Assembly (NCBI RefSeq): GCF_037325665.1
Contig: NC_090245.1
Location: 105,707,309-105,771,308, forward strand
Direction of reading: 5' to 3'
Length of the DNA stretch: 64,000 nt
Origin: Littorina saxatilis
Lineage: Eukaryota; Mollusca; Gastropoda; Littorinimorpha; Littorinidae
Both the position numbers and the translations under genes were made by a program. The notes beneath the pieces were generated by a model. That model was not told the origin of the DNA and searched no databases. It saw only the letters and a list, made by a program, of their open reading frames with translations. How positions within the stretch are numbered: the first letter of the stretch is position 1; every line of letters starts with the position of its first letter. Positions 46,896 to 59,900 of the stretch are shown here, piece by piece.

Positions 46896-48404
46896 CACTC
46901 TTCAAAAAAAGTTAAGGATCACTTTTTTACAAGCACGCCACACAAAACAGACAAGACCGAATTCTTTCATTTTTTTAAAATTATATAATTGAACAACCAA
47001 GGAGTAATGACAAACAAAGCAAAGATCGAACGCGGCAGCGACAATTTAGCTAGAGTGTGTCAAACGTGACAACCCTCGAAAATGGAATTCACAACAATGT
47101 GAATCAGTGTCAATAACGCGTGTGCCCTCCGTTGTGTGCCAGGCATTCAACACATCGTTGGCGCATGGAGTGGATCAGGTTGCATATGAATGCTCTGGGA
47201 ACTCCATTCCACTCCTGCTGGAGCCATTGCAGCAGTTGACCCAGATTGGCAGGAGGAGGGGGATGTTGCTGTACCCGACAACAAAGCTCGTCCCCCATGT
47301 GCTCTATGGGGTTCAGGTCCGGGCTGTTGGCTGGCCACAGCATCCTGTTGACCCTGGCCTGCTGGATGAAGGTGTTTACAGCTGCAGAGCGATGGGGAGG
47401 TGCGTTGTCATTCTGAAGAATCGCACGAGGGCCAATCACTTGGAGGGCTGGAACGACCAGGGGTTGCAGGATCTCATTCTGGTAGCGGACACCGGTCAAG
47501 TTGTCCATTACATGGTACAGAGGTGTCCTTAGTCGTGGGCTGATCCCTCCCCAGACCATCACAGAGCCTCCGCCAAAATGCTGTCGTTCCAGAACAGCGC
47601 CTTCTGCGAAGCGCTCTCCGCGACGCCTCCACACTCGGATGCGACCATCAGCAGGTTCCAAGTAAAAGCGGGACTCATCTGTAAACAACACCTGAGCCCA
47701 CTGCTGACGTTGCCACCTCACATGTTGAGTGCACCAGGCTCGGCGAGCTGCTCGGTGATTAGCAGTCAGGGTTGTTCCTCGGACTGGACGCCTTGCACGC
47801 AAGCCAAAGTTGTGTAAGTGGTTTCGGATCGTCTGACCACTAACAATAGTGTTGGTGGTAGCTTGTAGGCGTTGCCTAATGTTGTGTGCCGTAGCCATTC
47901 TTTGTTGCATTTCTGTTTTAGTCTGATGATGACAGAGGGAGCCACTGCAAGCCTCGGGCCACTTGCCTGGCAGCAGCACCGTCTTGTAGCCATCCTATTG
48001 CCCTTCCTCTATCCAAATCGCTCAGTTTTCTTCGTGGGGGCATGTTGCTATTGTGCATAATTGTGTCAGCGTGTCAACCTTTAAACACAAGCTGGTGAGC
48101 GATGTTCATAGCCAGGACCCTGTTGTAGCACGTGCATCACAACCTTTTGCCCTGGCATGCGTTCCGCAAATTTCATAGGGCTATAAAAAACACCCTTTTT
48201 CTTCCAAAATGCAGAAGCTTTTGAGAAGTCCCACAAAGGGAAATAACTCTGCCTGCCAAACAAAATTCTAGGTCAAGACTCATTGTTCATTTGTTAATTC
48301 AAACACATTAATCTTTTAATTATTATGTCGATGTTTAATTTTTTGGCAATTTTTTATAATTAGATCTGTTTTTTCAACCGATCCTTAACTTTTTTTGAAG
48401 AGTG
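46896..48404 (-). mobile_element. Second Tc1-like transposon, N-terminus damaged
   Basis: Ends CACTCTTCAAAAAAAGTTAA / GGATCAC and mirror, TA flanks. The minus-strand ORF 47110-47979 keeps the core ([36 protein letters not shown]34E). The start of the protein (MPPRRKLSDLDRGRAIGWLQ, from about 48039) is out of frame with the rest and part of the HTH is missing. Inner end sequence AAAGTTAAGGATCAC is shared with the intact element at 41556. Confidence 0.85.
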
Positions 48405-50288
48405 TATATGTGTGCGGGAGGTTTTGGGAGAAGCACCGTCTTTCTACATAGGAAAATATTATAAAGGAGCGAAATAGGTGTGTAGATTCCAGAGAGGATG
48501 TGATGCAATCAAAATACAATGTACTTGCTAGATGCATTTTAGACGAACCAAACACAAAGGTATAAGAGATGGATACATTTTTCCTGAAATTAGTTCCTTT
48601 CCATGAATAAGTAGCTCCCTTTCATAATAAATGCTTCACACATGCACACAAACACTTCAGTCTGCTTTCAAAATGTTGGGTTTCATTGCACATTTTTTAT
48701 TCACAAATTCGTTGTTACAAAAATTGTGGAAATGCATTTTCTCTGCTTTATGCGGATTACTGGTATGTCAGAAATATCACAATACCGAATAACAAAGATC
48801 AAAGCAAGGCCATTTAGTCAAATGATCAGGAGAATAACCTGGTTACTGTAATAAAAGTTATACAAACACAAACGCAACATGACTACTTGTAATCTTCAAA
48901 TACCTTGCTGGTAAAACTACTTTTCCATAATTATTTCACTGATAAGACTGTTGTGTAACCACTGGGGAAAAAGTGTACAGTGTACAAGGCTTTAACCAGT
49001 CGTTTCAAATTTTAGAAATATTTCAATACCATTGCACATGTACTTGCGACAATGCAGACAGCATAGCTTACTTTTTGTGGCTAAACCACTCTCGACTAAT
49101 GCTTTTAGAGACATTCCTGTGTTCTTGAATTTTCTTTTAAAATGATTTTCAGGGATGCAAAAATAACACTCGCCCGCTGTGAGTAGAAATTTCGCTGGGC
49201 GATTAAAAATGCAAATCACTTTGCCCGTCAAACGAGGTCTGTCAACTTCTGCAGAAGCAGTTTTAAATTTTTAAACTGTACAGTTGTTCACTTCAACAGT
49301 ATTGCAAAATATATCTATGTTGCTATTACATGTAACTTTTAACTTGCCTAATTATTAAATTGTTTGACTAGCAATTTATGTTAAGCCTTGAAAGTGTTCT
49401 TATAAAGGGGAAAAATCCCGAAATTGTTTATGGCTACAATAAGTTTCTGTGAACTAGTAAATTTAAAAAGTTACTAGCCTGTCGAGCTAGTGAAAAGTTT
49501 GAACTTTCACATCCCTGATCTTTAGGAACACGAGTTGTGCTAAAGTAAAAACGTACAGGCTCTTCTGATTTGAATACATGTATCATATGCAGGAACACAA
49601 TTTTAACATAAGAGTATCCCAAGCAAAGTATCCTTGCCAATGTAATCATCGATCTGGGGGAAAAAATCAATGCTTTACAAAATTGCAAAAGTGCTAAACC
49701 AAACAAGAAGGTCAAAACTGTGATGCAGGACGGCATTTAAAGTTGCTGAAAGTGAAAGATGATGGCATACAATAATCCGCTAGTCACTGACAGCCATCCG
49801 AGCTTCAATAATTATGTACAAAGCATAGCAGTACAAGACCCACACATACAAACATCCACGCATATGTTTGCAAGAAGCCTCTTCATGGTCCATATAACAA
49901 AAATGAAAGAAGAGGAAAAGAACACTTAAATGGCACCAATGATTCCCAATCATTTTGTTGTTTTCACCAAATGATTTGGAATCGACAGTCTATTTTGTCT
50001 TCGATGATTAAAAACACTTCATCAAGATTCGCCTGTGATTTAATGATGATCAAAAATAAGTGATACATTTCCCGCGCAATGTCATTTCTTACAAACTCTT
50101 GCTACCATTCACACAATCCCACAAGCCGTTGCGCTTTCAACAACCTGCCTGAAGCCCATGGTCACCACAAACACATCTAGCCACTATCAGCAGCTACCGA
50201 CAACAGAGCACTCGTGCACAGGCATTTGAAACCAGCTCTTTGGTTGACAACAGAACACATACGTTATACACCCACATGTAACAATATA
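48405..50288 (-). other. Downstream flank and probable 3'UTR of the TPR gene
   Basis: A minus-strand AATAAA lies at 48696-48701 and could end the transcript whose stop is at 50289. A small element with CAGGGATGC / ACATCCCTG ends lies at 49150-49517. No other coding signal seen. Confidence 0.35.
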
Positions 50289-53200
50289 TCAGCTCTTTGC
50301 TTTGCGATATCGTTGTCTCGCTGCAGCAGTGCCTCCCTTTCTGTGGGTTTGTGAATTCTGTGACTGGGAGTCTTCACTCAACCCTGGTTCTGCAGATGGT
50401 TTCCCACTCATTTCTGCAAAATTTGAATGAGAGTTAAATACTTTTCTGGCTGAATGTCGCAACATAACATGTTTAAATATTAAATCAAAGCTCCCAGCAA
50501 AAGAACAGCTACAGCAAAATGCACAAAAACAGTGTTCTCAAATGTCACAACCTGCTCTACTTATTTCTTTATTAGGGCCCATAAAGAAATACTGAACATG
50601 GGCATTTAACTTTTGTTTTTAGCAGTGATGTGAAATGCATATCCTTTGAACTAAAACTATAATTTTCTTTTTTCCCCTCCTCTTTTACAATTTTTTCTTC
50701 AAAATAAAGTATTGTTTGAGCAATTAACTGGATGCTCCAAATGAATCAGAAATGGCATGTATGTACTGTACAATCAGTAGCAACAATTCCGTATATATGC
50801 TTGATGCTATCACATTTTTCTAAAACAATTCTCACAGTTTAAACTTTTAAACAAAACATTAAAATAAACTGACAGAAAATCTGCAAACAATGATCAGCAG
50901 CATATCATGAAATGACAGACATGGTACCCTGACAGCATTACAAGCACTTCTTCTGCGTTCGTGGGCTAAAACTCCCACGTACACTTGTGTTTTTGCACGA
51001 GTGGATTTTTACGTGTATGACCGTTTTTATCCTGCCATTTAGGCAGCCCTACGCCGCTTTCGGAGGAAGCATGCTGGGTATTTAGTGTTTCTACAACCCA
51101 CCGAACTCTGACATGGATTACAGGATCTTTTCCGTGCGCACTTGGTCTTGCACTTGCGTGTGCACACGAAGGGGGATAAGCCGCTGGCAGGTCTGCACAT
51201 AAGTTGACATGGGAGATCGGAAAAATCTCCACACTTAAACCCACCAGGCGACCGTGGCAGGGATTCGAACTCACGACCTTCTGATTAACAGGCCGACGTC
51301 TTACCACCCCGCCACAGCCCCCGTCATTACAAGCACTAAATCTGTAACAAGTCAGACTTTACCCACCTTCTAATAAATCGATAGGAGGATCCAGCAAGCC
51401 TGACTTTTGGGAATCAAGCAGGTATCTGAAAAAGAGAAAACAAATACAATAGATACACTTAAGTTTTCTTATGTACACTTAAGTTTTCTTATGTATAAAC
51501 TATAAACACAGTATATAAAACTATAATCACTGCATTGTTTTTTGTTATTATTATAGTTGTTGAGGTATGCAGAACAGAATGGATTACATCTGCTGAAGAA
51601 GGATAATTGGAAACATGTGGGCTTTTTTCTAACATGTCTGTGTGTGCATGAGTATGTGTGTGAGAGAGAGACCGAGAGAGACAGAGTGTGTGTGTGTGTG
51701 CCTATATAGACCCTCTGCAAAACACAAATCAAAGTGCTGAGTGAATGTTAAAATAAGTTAAAGACAATGACGGCTCTTTCTCAGCTGATTTGAAGCTGTA
51801 TACATTGATAATTTAAATTTGATATGCTTGTATTTTGCTTTGAATACAGAAGTTTATTTGTTTATGTATTTTGCAATTAATCTTCAGAACTGTAAGGCGC
51901 TCATAACTTTGCAGCATACACCCTTGGATATATATTTAAAGTTCTATGTAAGTAATTAATCATACCTGTAAGCTTTTGAAATCCCAACTCCAATGAGCGC
52001 GAAGGCAGATATGAGCAGGACTTGCAACACAGGATGCTGTTTGACATATGACAGAAATAATTACATCATAGGAATAACCAATGTGTGGCTTGAACATGGG
52101 CTTTTTATTTCTTTATTCAAGCCATGTGGTGTTAGAGGCCAACTCAAACTCATATATAGGTAGCTGACCAAGACTGCATGTGTGCTATCATAAAAAATCT
52201 ATAGAATTCTAACAAAATGGATCGTTACATAAATATCATTTGCATTTTTTAACCAAATATAAGCTTTGACGCAGATCTCGACAGTCATTGTTCGACTCGA
52301 TCGCGTTAAAAAATCCAATTAGGTTTAATTACTACAAATGAGAGAGACATCTTTCTGATTAAGAAAGTTTAAATTTAAGTAGCAGCCATTTCATAGATCA
52401 TTTGTGTATGTGGAGAGGCTATGATGTTTATCTACTTTTGCACATAAGCACACATTTCAACAATGCTGGTAAGGATTTCAGTCACTTCAACAACAGCTAG
52501 GTGAGATAACATACACACACATGCTCCCACGCCAACATTCACATTATCACTCCCTCTCTCTCTCTCTCTCCCAGACATACAGACGTGTGTGTGCGTACGT
52601 GCGTGCATGTGTGTCTGTGTGCATGATGCTGCTATTATACATCGCCAGGAGCTCTAATGAAAAGGGGCGATTAATAAGTGTTCCTTATTATTCTTCTTAC
52701 ATACGCTTATTTACTGACAATCTGAGTTTGTTTGTTTGTTTATTTGTTGCTTAACGTCCAGCCGACTACGCAGAGCCATATCAGGACGAGGAAGGGGGGG
52801 ATGAAGGGGGCCACTTGTCAAGCGATTCCTGTTTACAAATGCACTAACCCATTACTTGTGTCCCAGCAGGCTTTAGTAAAACTAAATTAATACCTACTGG
52901 AAGATTACCAGTTTCCAGTATGTTAAAATAGGTTTAACCTATCTACTGCTGGACTTACATCAGAACACTAACAGATTAAACTATACATGAATCGCGAGAC
53001 AAGCGGCAAGAGAAGAGATTTTTGGAAAAAATACAGGTGAATGAGCAAGAAGGCAGAAAAAAGAAAAGAATTCATGAAGAAAAAGAGAGCATGACAGGAA
53101 AGAGGAACCAAAAATCTACCTAACAGCAAACTAGAAAGCTCCTGCGGTTCCAAAAACAGGAGGGGCCTTTAATTTCATAACCGCAGTGCCCCACTGCGGG

Positions 53201-56200
53201 AACTGACAATCTGAGAGCAAAACATACCTTAACTGACGGTGATGAGGCCAGAAACTGGTCAGCTAGAACCACAAGAAGGCCAATGCCTGCACCACCTGCT
53301 GCAAACACGAGGGGCTGCCGAGCCAATGCTGTGCAAAAAAACAACCACACACAAAATGGAAACAAACTGTTAACAGGTTGATGCCTAAGTACAGTGGAAC
53401 CCCCCTTTTAAGATCCCCCAAATCAAGACTCCCTCCCCTTTAACTTTAAGACCCTGTTTTTCCAGACTTTCTGTTCATAACCTCTGTAAATGTACCCCTG
53501 TTTTAAAGGCACAGTGCAGCTCACAGCCTTCGTTTTGCGTTTTTGTTGCAGCTGAGTGCATTTACGTGTTATTTAGTATAAATATAATTTAAACTCTCTT
53601 TTTACTGTGCCTGTGACTGGTGGGTACCACCAGTCACAACCCCTCGGTCTGCATGCTTCAGGGCCGGACTAGGCGAAGAGGAGGGGGGGGGTTGCCAGTG
53701 GTGGCCCAGGGGGATGTCCCCCCTGGCGGCAGGGGCGGATGAGTTCATTTTATGAGTGGTTTTTTTCAAAAGTATATTGTGAAGATATGGGTGTGAAGGC
53801 GCGAAGCGCCGAGCCGACGGCGCGAAGCGCCTAGCTTGCTAGTGGGGTCCGGGGGCATGCCCCCCCGGAACATTTTGAAAAAAAGGATCCAAAATGGTGC
53901 AATCTGGTGCATTCTGAGGATGATCATTACCAGTTTCAGGCAGCAGATTTTGTCACTGATTAATACCCCAAAAATGGAAACTCAATGTAAAATAAAGAAA
54001 TGCATACCTCATTCAATATTTTTATTTTTTGGCTGGGGGGGGGGTCTGGAAACCCTAGAACCCACCCCCCCCCCCCTCGTTGTGGGGGTCAGGGGGCGAA
54101 GCCCCCTGAAGCTGACGGGTAGGTCATATTCTGAGATAGGAAAATGGTCGCTCCTTGCATGAAACGGCATAAAATAAGCAATAATAAAAAAAAATTAAAT
54201 AAGTAAGGTACATGTTTAGGCTAGGGGGGGGTTGCGCAACCCCCATAACCCCCCCGGTAGTCCGGCCCTGTGCTTTTATGGTGCATTTGACTTGTGTCTT
54301 AAATTGTGAGCTGATGTCAGGTATGTTTGACTGACCAGCAGTGGGCCGCTCACTTGGCTTTTTACCTGCGCCCGCGTCGCAGCAGCGCTCTTCACTTGCT
54401 CCTATGGGTTGTGCTATGAATGACTATGCCTCAGTGCAACATGAGCATTTTCAGACAATTGAGGACGCATGCTCTTTGGCAAAACCGGGGTACTGGATGG
54501 CGAAGTTGGACCTTAAATCTGCCTACAGATCTGTACCAGTGCATAGAGATGATTACAGAGTTACAGGACTGAAGTGGCGCTTTAAAGGAGAAAGAGCACC
54601 GACCTATTTATTTGATACAAGGCTCCCCTTTGGGGCCTCAAAAGCACCAAGTCATTTTCATAGACTCTCTCAAGCAATAGGCAGATGTTTACGACGCCGT
54701 GGCATAAAGGGTGTGGTTGTTTACATTGATGATTTTCTGCTGATTGCACCGACTCGAGAAGAGTGCAATAACGCTTTGCATTGCCTGATAAATCTCGTTC
54801 GGAGATTTGGTTTTCATATCAGCTGGAACAAGGTTGTTGGACCCACTCAGCGCATTACATTCCTAGGTATAGAGATAGACACACGTGATTGCACTCTGTC
54901 ATTGGGAGAGCAAAAGTTGGCAAAGGTTCATCAGCAACTCGATGAATTTTCAAAGAAGAGACGTGCAAGTAAGCAGCAATTGCAGCGCTTGGCTGGACTC
55001 TTAAACTGGGCTTGCCAGGGAATCCGCGGAGGCAAATTTTTCTTGCGGCGCATCCTGGACGCTATAAAGCCCCTGTGGCAGCAGAATCACAAAACAAAAC
55101 TCAGCAGCGAGTTTCATAAAGATGTGCAGTGGTGGTTGGCTTACCTGTGCACATTTAATGGTGTAATTTATTACAACAGAGGCGAAACTCATCATGTGCA
55201 TGTCGATGCGTGTGGAAAAGCGTGCGGGGTGTTTTGCAGAGGGGACTGGCAATACTCTGTGTTTCACGTGGACACACCGGCCGCCAGCGAGCTTCACATC
55301 AACTATAAAGAGCTATGCGCCGCAATACAAGGCATTGAAAGATGGGCGCAGACTTGGACAAACAGCGTTGTGATAGTGCACACAGACAACAGTGTAACCA
55401 AAGCAATCATTAACAAAGGGAGAAGTAGAAACCCATACATGAACTGTTTATTGAGGAAACTGTTCTGGCTCAGTACGAAGCATAACTTTTCAGTCAGAGC
55501 CATACATGTACCGGGTTTGGTGAACACTCTTCCAGACACTATTTCCAGGCTTCATGAGGCAGGAAACTGGGAGAAATTGTGTGTGTTGCTAAGAAACTGG
55601 TCGCATAGGGCTGAATGTGTCAGTTCCGACTTAAGCAAACATATGTCAAAAGATTCATTTGTGTTTCTTGTGCAGGAGAGGCAAAGACGTTTGAAGAAGA
55701 ACTAAACGGGGAACTCGCCGGGTTTAGAAGCAGTACTTTTGCTGACAATACTGTGAAGACAATTAAAACTCACTTAAAATCCTATATGGATTTTTGCAAT
55801 AGGATGAGCATCCCCCCTGTGCCGGTGACTAAGAGAACTGTAGCTCTCTATGCCACGTATTTAACCCGAAGGCTCAAGCCTTCCTCTGTGAAACAGCATA
55901 TTAACATTATTCGAATAATGCACCTTACTTACCTAGACCAGATCCCTCAACTCACCTTAGATTTTTACAGAGTAACTTTTTGTAGGGCCTTGCCCAAGTA
56001 AACTCCCGTCCACGTTCTTTTGGGTTGGTAGGAGCTCAAAGTTCGCCCCTTTCTATTGGGTGCTAGTTTTAAATTTGTTAAACCCCAAGTGTTCTTAAAT
56101 AATATGTGATTTTTGTCCCTATGAAATTAAAAAACTTGCCTTCGGTTTTTGACACCCAAAAGGAACTTCTTGTCACATGAATTTTATGGTTGTGGTTGTG

Positions 56201-56202
56201 AT

Positions 56203-56245
<43 letters not shown>

Positions 56246-56877
56246 CTGTATGGGTGTGTGTGTGTGTGTGAGTGTGCGTGTGTGTGTGTGGGTGTGAGTT
56301 AATGTGTTGTATCCTTCTATGAGTGCGTGTGTGTGAGCGTGCTTGGTTGCGTAAAAGTACTAGTTTAAGTGTTATTTAGTATAAATATAATTTAAACTCT
56401 CTTTTTACTGTGCCTGTGACTGGTGGGTACCACCAGTCACAACCCCTCGGTCTGCATGCTTTTATGGTGCATTTGACTTGTGTCTTAAATTGTGAGCTGA
56501 TGTCAGGTATGTTTGACTGACCAGCAGTGGGCCGCTCACTTGGCTTTTTACCTGCGCCCGCGTCGCAGCAGCGCTCTTCACTTGCTCTTACCGCCTCTGC
56601 CCCATCCACCTCCTTTGTTTGTTATAGCTGGCTGCGCTTTTTCATAAATTTGTACCGAAGGATTATGTATACGTTCTGTGAAATATTATGTGTACCTTAT
56701 ATGGAAAACGTATTGTTGTTATTGTGTAATAGGGGTGCTAGTTTTAAATTTGTTAAACCCCAAGTGTTCTTAAATAATATGTGATTTTTGTCCCTATGAA
56801 ATTAAAAAACTTGCCTTCGGTTTTTGACACCCAAAAGGAACTTCTTGTCACATGAATTTTATGGTTGTGGTTGTGAT

Positions 56878-56935
<58 letters not shown>

Positions 56936-59900
56936 GGTGTGTGTGTGAGTGTGTGCGTGTGTGTGTGTGGGTGTGAGTTAATGTGTTGTATCCTTCTATG
57001 AGTGCGTGTGTGTGAGCGTGCTTGGTTGCGTAAAAGTACTAGTTTAAAGTTCAAAAATCCTCCTATGGTAGTAAAACAAACCCAAAACTACCCAACGACG
57101 ACATCTGTGAAGCTCGACAGTTTCTTGTTCACGCGAGTGCATAAATTAACCTAGTTATTACGTTGGTGTTTGGTCGGAGTTCGATTCAACTGAGTGATTC
57201 CGGCCTCCATTTTGTTTTACACAAACTCATGATGACGTCTGACATAGTTTGCTAGTGACTGTCTTTTTTGTGCATGATGTGGTGATCTACCTGATCTAAA
57301 TTTAGATCCAAAAATAGGTCAAGACCAGCCGGGTCCGAGTACGAAATTAATTCGTAAAAAAATCGCAGTTCTTGACTCTTTGGGTGCAAGTCAATGAAAC
57401 TTGGTAGTTCTTCTAACGGATAGCAGCCTGAGGTATGACTAAAAGCCCCAGGGGCTCCGTGCACCTGGATTTGACAAGTTCAGTACCTTTAAGACTCCCT
57501 CCTTTTTTAAGACCTGATTTTCCGACATTTGTTTAAGTCTTAAAAGTAGGGTTCCACTGTACATGTATTCAAAATCAGTTACATGTATTTCTGGCAAAAG
57601 AAAAAAGTGTTAATGTTTATAGAGCTTCATGGTTGCCACTGTCAGGTACTCTTTATCATTGAAATCAACATATCTGATGCTTCACAGACACACACGGAGT
57701 GAATGCGATGTTCACAGAACAAAAATCTAAATGTAATCTTGTTCCCAAAAGGTAAACAAGTCGCGTAAAGGGAAATTAATACACTTCGTCAATCTGTGGA
57801 ACTCACAGACTGAAACTGTCTTGGTCAGCCAACAGTCCTTTCGCGGTAAAGACATGGAGCGCTTTCCGCGAAAATCATTTTTCACATGTATTTTTTTTTT
57901 TAAAGAGTTTTGTTTTTTTGCTTTCATGGAAAATCGCAGAGATTTCGATTGCCTGTAAAATGTAAAAAGGGAAAAAGATAAGACAGAAAAAAAAGATTCA
58001 CAGAAACAAAATAAACAAGAAGGGCAAAGCCCATACAACTCACATGCTTGACCTTGACCTTTACATGACCTTGACCTTCAGGGTCAAGGTCAAATAACTA
58101 AACCTAGCAATGACATCATACACTAAGAACTGCTTTCCACATTTTTCCTACCAAAATACATGTGACCTTGACCCAAGGTCAAGGTCATCCAAGGTCATGC
58201 AACACAAAGCTGTTAATTCAAGACATAGGAAGTACAATGGTGCTTATTGGCTCTTTCTACCATGAGATATGGTCACTTTTAGTGGTTCACTACCTTATTT
58301 TGGTCACATTTCATAAGGGTCAAAGTGACCTTGACCTTGATCATATGTGACCAAATGTGTCTCATGATGAAAGCATAACATGTGCCCCACATAATTTTTA
58401 AGTTTGAAACAGTTATCTTCCATAGTTCAGGGTCAAGGTCACTTCAAAATATGTATACAATCCAACTTTGAAGAGCTCCTGTGACCTTGACCTTGAAGCA
58501 AGGTAAACCAAACTGGTATCAAAAGATGGGGCTTACTTTGCCCTATATATCATATATAGGTGAGGTATTGAATCTCAAAAACTTCAGAGAAAATGGGGAA
58601 AATGTGAAAAATAGCTGTTTTTTAGGCAACATTTATGGCCCCTGCGACCTTGAAGCAAGGTCAAGATGCTATGTATGTTTTTTGGGGCCTTGTCATCATA
58701 CACCATCTTGCCAAATTTGGTACTGATAGACTGAATAGTGTCCAAGAAATATCCAACGTTAAAGTTTTCCGGACGGCCGGCCAGCTGGCCGGCCGGCCGG
58801 ACGACTCGGGTGAGTACATTACCCGCTATTACGAGCTAGTCGTGTGACAGAGAGTTTTCTTGCACACGAGACTGTAGATGTTTCACGACGGCTTTAGCCG
58901 GAGTGAAACAGCAGCAGTCGAGTGTGCAAGAAAACTCTCTGTCACACGACTAGCTCGTAATGGCGATTATGTCTCACAGCTTCAACAGAGGAGAGAACAA
59001 ACACGTTTTGCGTACTCACGCTTGATAAACCTAAACACAGGAGCAGCCATTGTGGCAAGATCTACTTTTTGACGAAAGTGACCGAACAACTATAAATGAC
59101 GTCTCGGAATATGTGAATGACGTCACAGTCATCGTCACAGTCTGTATCTTTTGAAGCATCGCAATCTTCATGACGTCTTTCTGTGTCTGCATCCGCGAAA
59201 TGTTTGTTCTTTCCGGGATCTTTGTCATCTATGTTCACAACTCTGTCCTTATAGTGTCAGACTAACAGGCCTCCTGAGCGAGCCACTTTCCAAGGGCAGC
59301 TAAATTCGCGTATGGAAACAGTACTGTCGTCAGGGATGCCGTTTTCAGTATTCTGAGCGTTGAAGAATTTGTAAAGAGAAGAAACGATAACAGCAGGAGA
59401 AATAAAAGTCGTGTGTGCATTTTGGGGTTTTTGGGGGGACGATTTCGAGTTTGAATCCGTTCTTGCACATGCTCCAAAGCGCGTAACATACAATCTTGCA
59501 CACGTTTGCTTTAGTAGTGGCAAAGAAGGAAAGCGTGTGACATACTCACTTTTGCTTCGCATGTGAGTCAAAAATAAAAATGGCTCTTGCAAAGTTTGCA
59601 TACCACTTTTGCATGTCTTTGTCTTAAGAATTGTCACTTACCTTTTCTTTCCTTGTTCATTTCTTTGTTAACTCTTGAAATTGCAGTCTGTATAGATTCA
59701 TCTGTTGGGTCCAGAATCATTGCTTGCTGCACACATTCAGAAAAAAAGTTAAAACTTTGTAAAATATCTTTTCTTGGTTGGATAAGGTGGTCCACCTGTA
59801 AAATTTCATGTGATGAACAATACAGTGTTTAAAACAACAGTAATTTAGCTTCTTCAGACATTACACAGTCGTGCAAACTATGCCACTGGTTTTTGCTCGA

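Larger units (their letters stand above)
53392..57559. mobile_element. Four-level nest: pogo MITE holding a TTAA element holding a fossil and a MITE
   Basis: Outer: pogo-type MITE, ends CAGTGGAACC at 53392 and GGTTCCACTG at 57559, TA flanks. Inside it: a TTAA-flanked piggyBac-like element, 53517-57488 (AGGCACAGTGC ... AGTACCT). Inside that: the Ngaro-like fossil 53566-57047. Inside that: a 612-bp element 53659-54270. The uninterrupted relative at 9839-10029 shows where the outer MITE was split. Whole nest lies in the long intron 4 of the TPR gene. Confidence 0.75.

Noticed and set aside
47107-47532. 141-aa plus-strand ORF
   Set aside because: Shadow of the second Tc1 transposase core on the minus strand.
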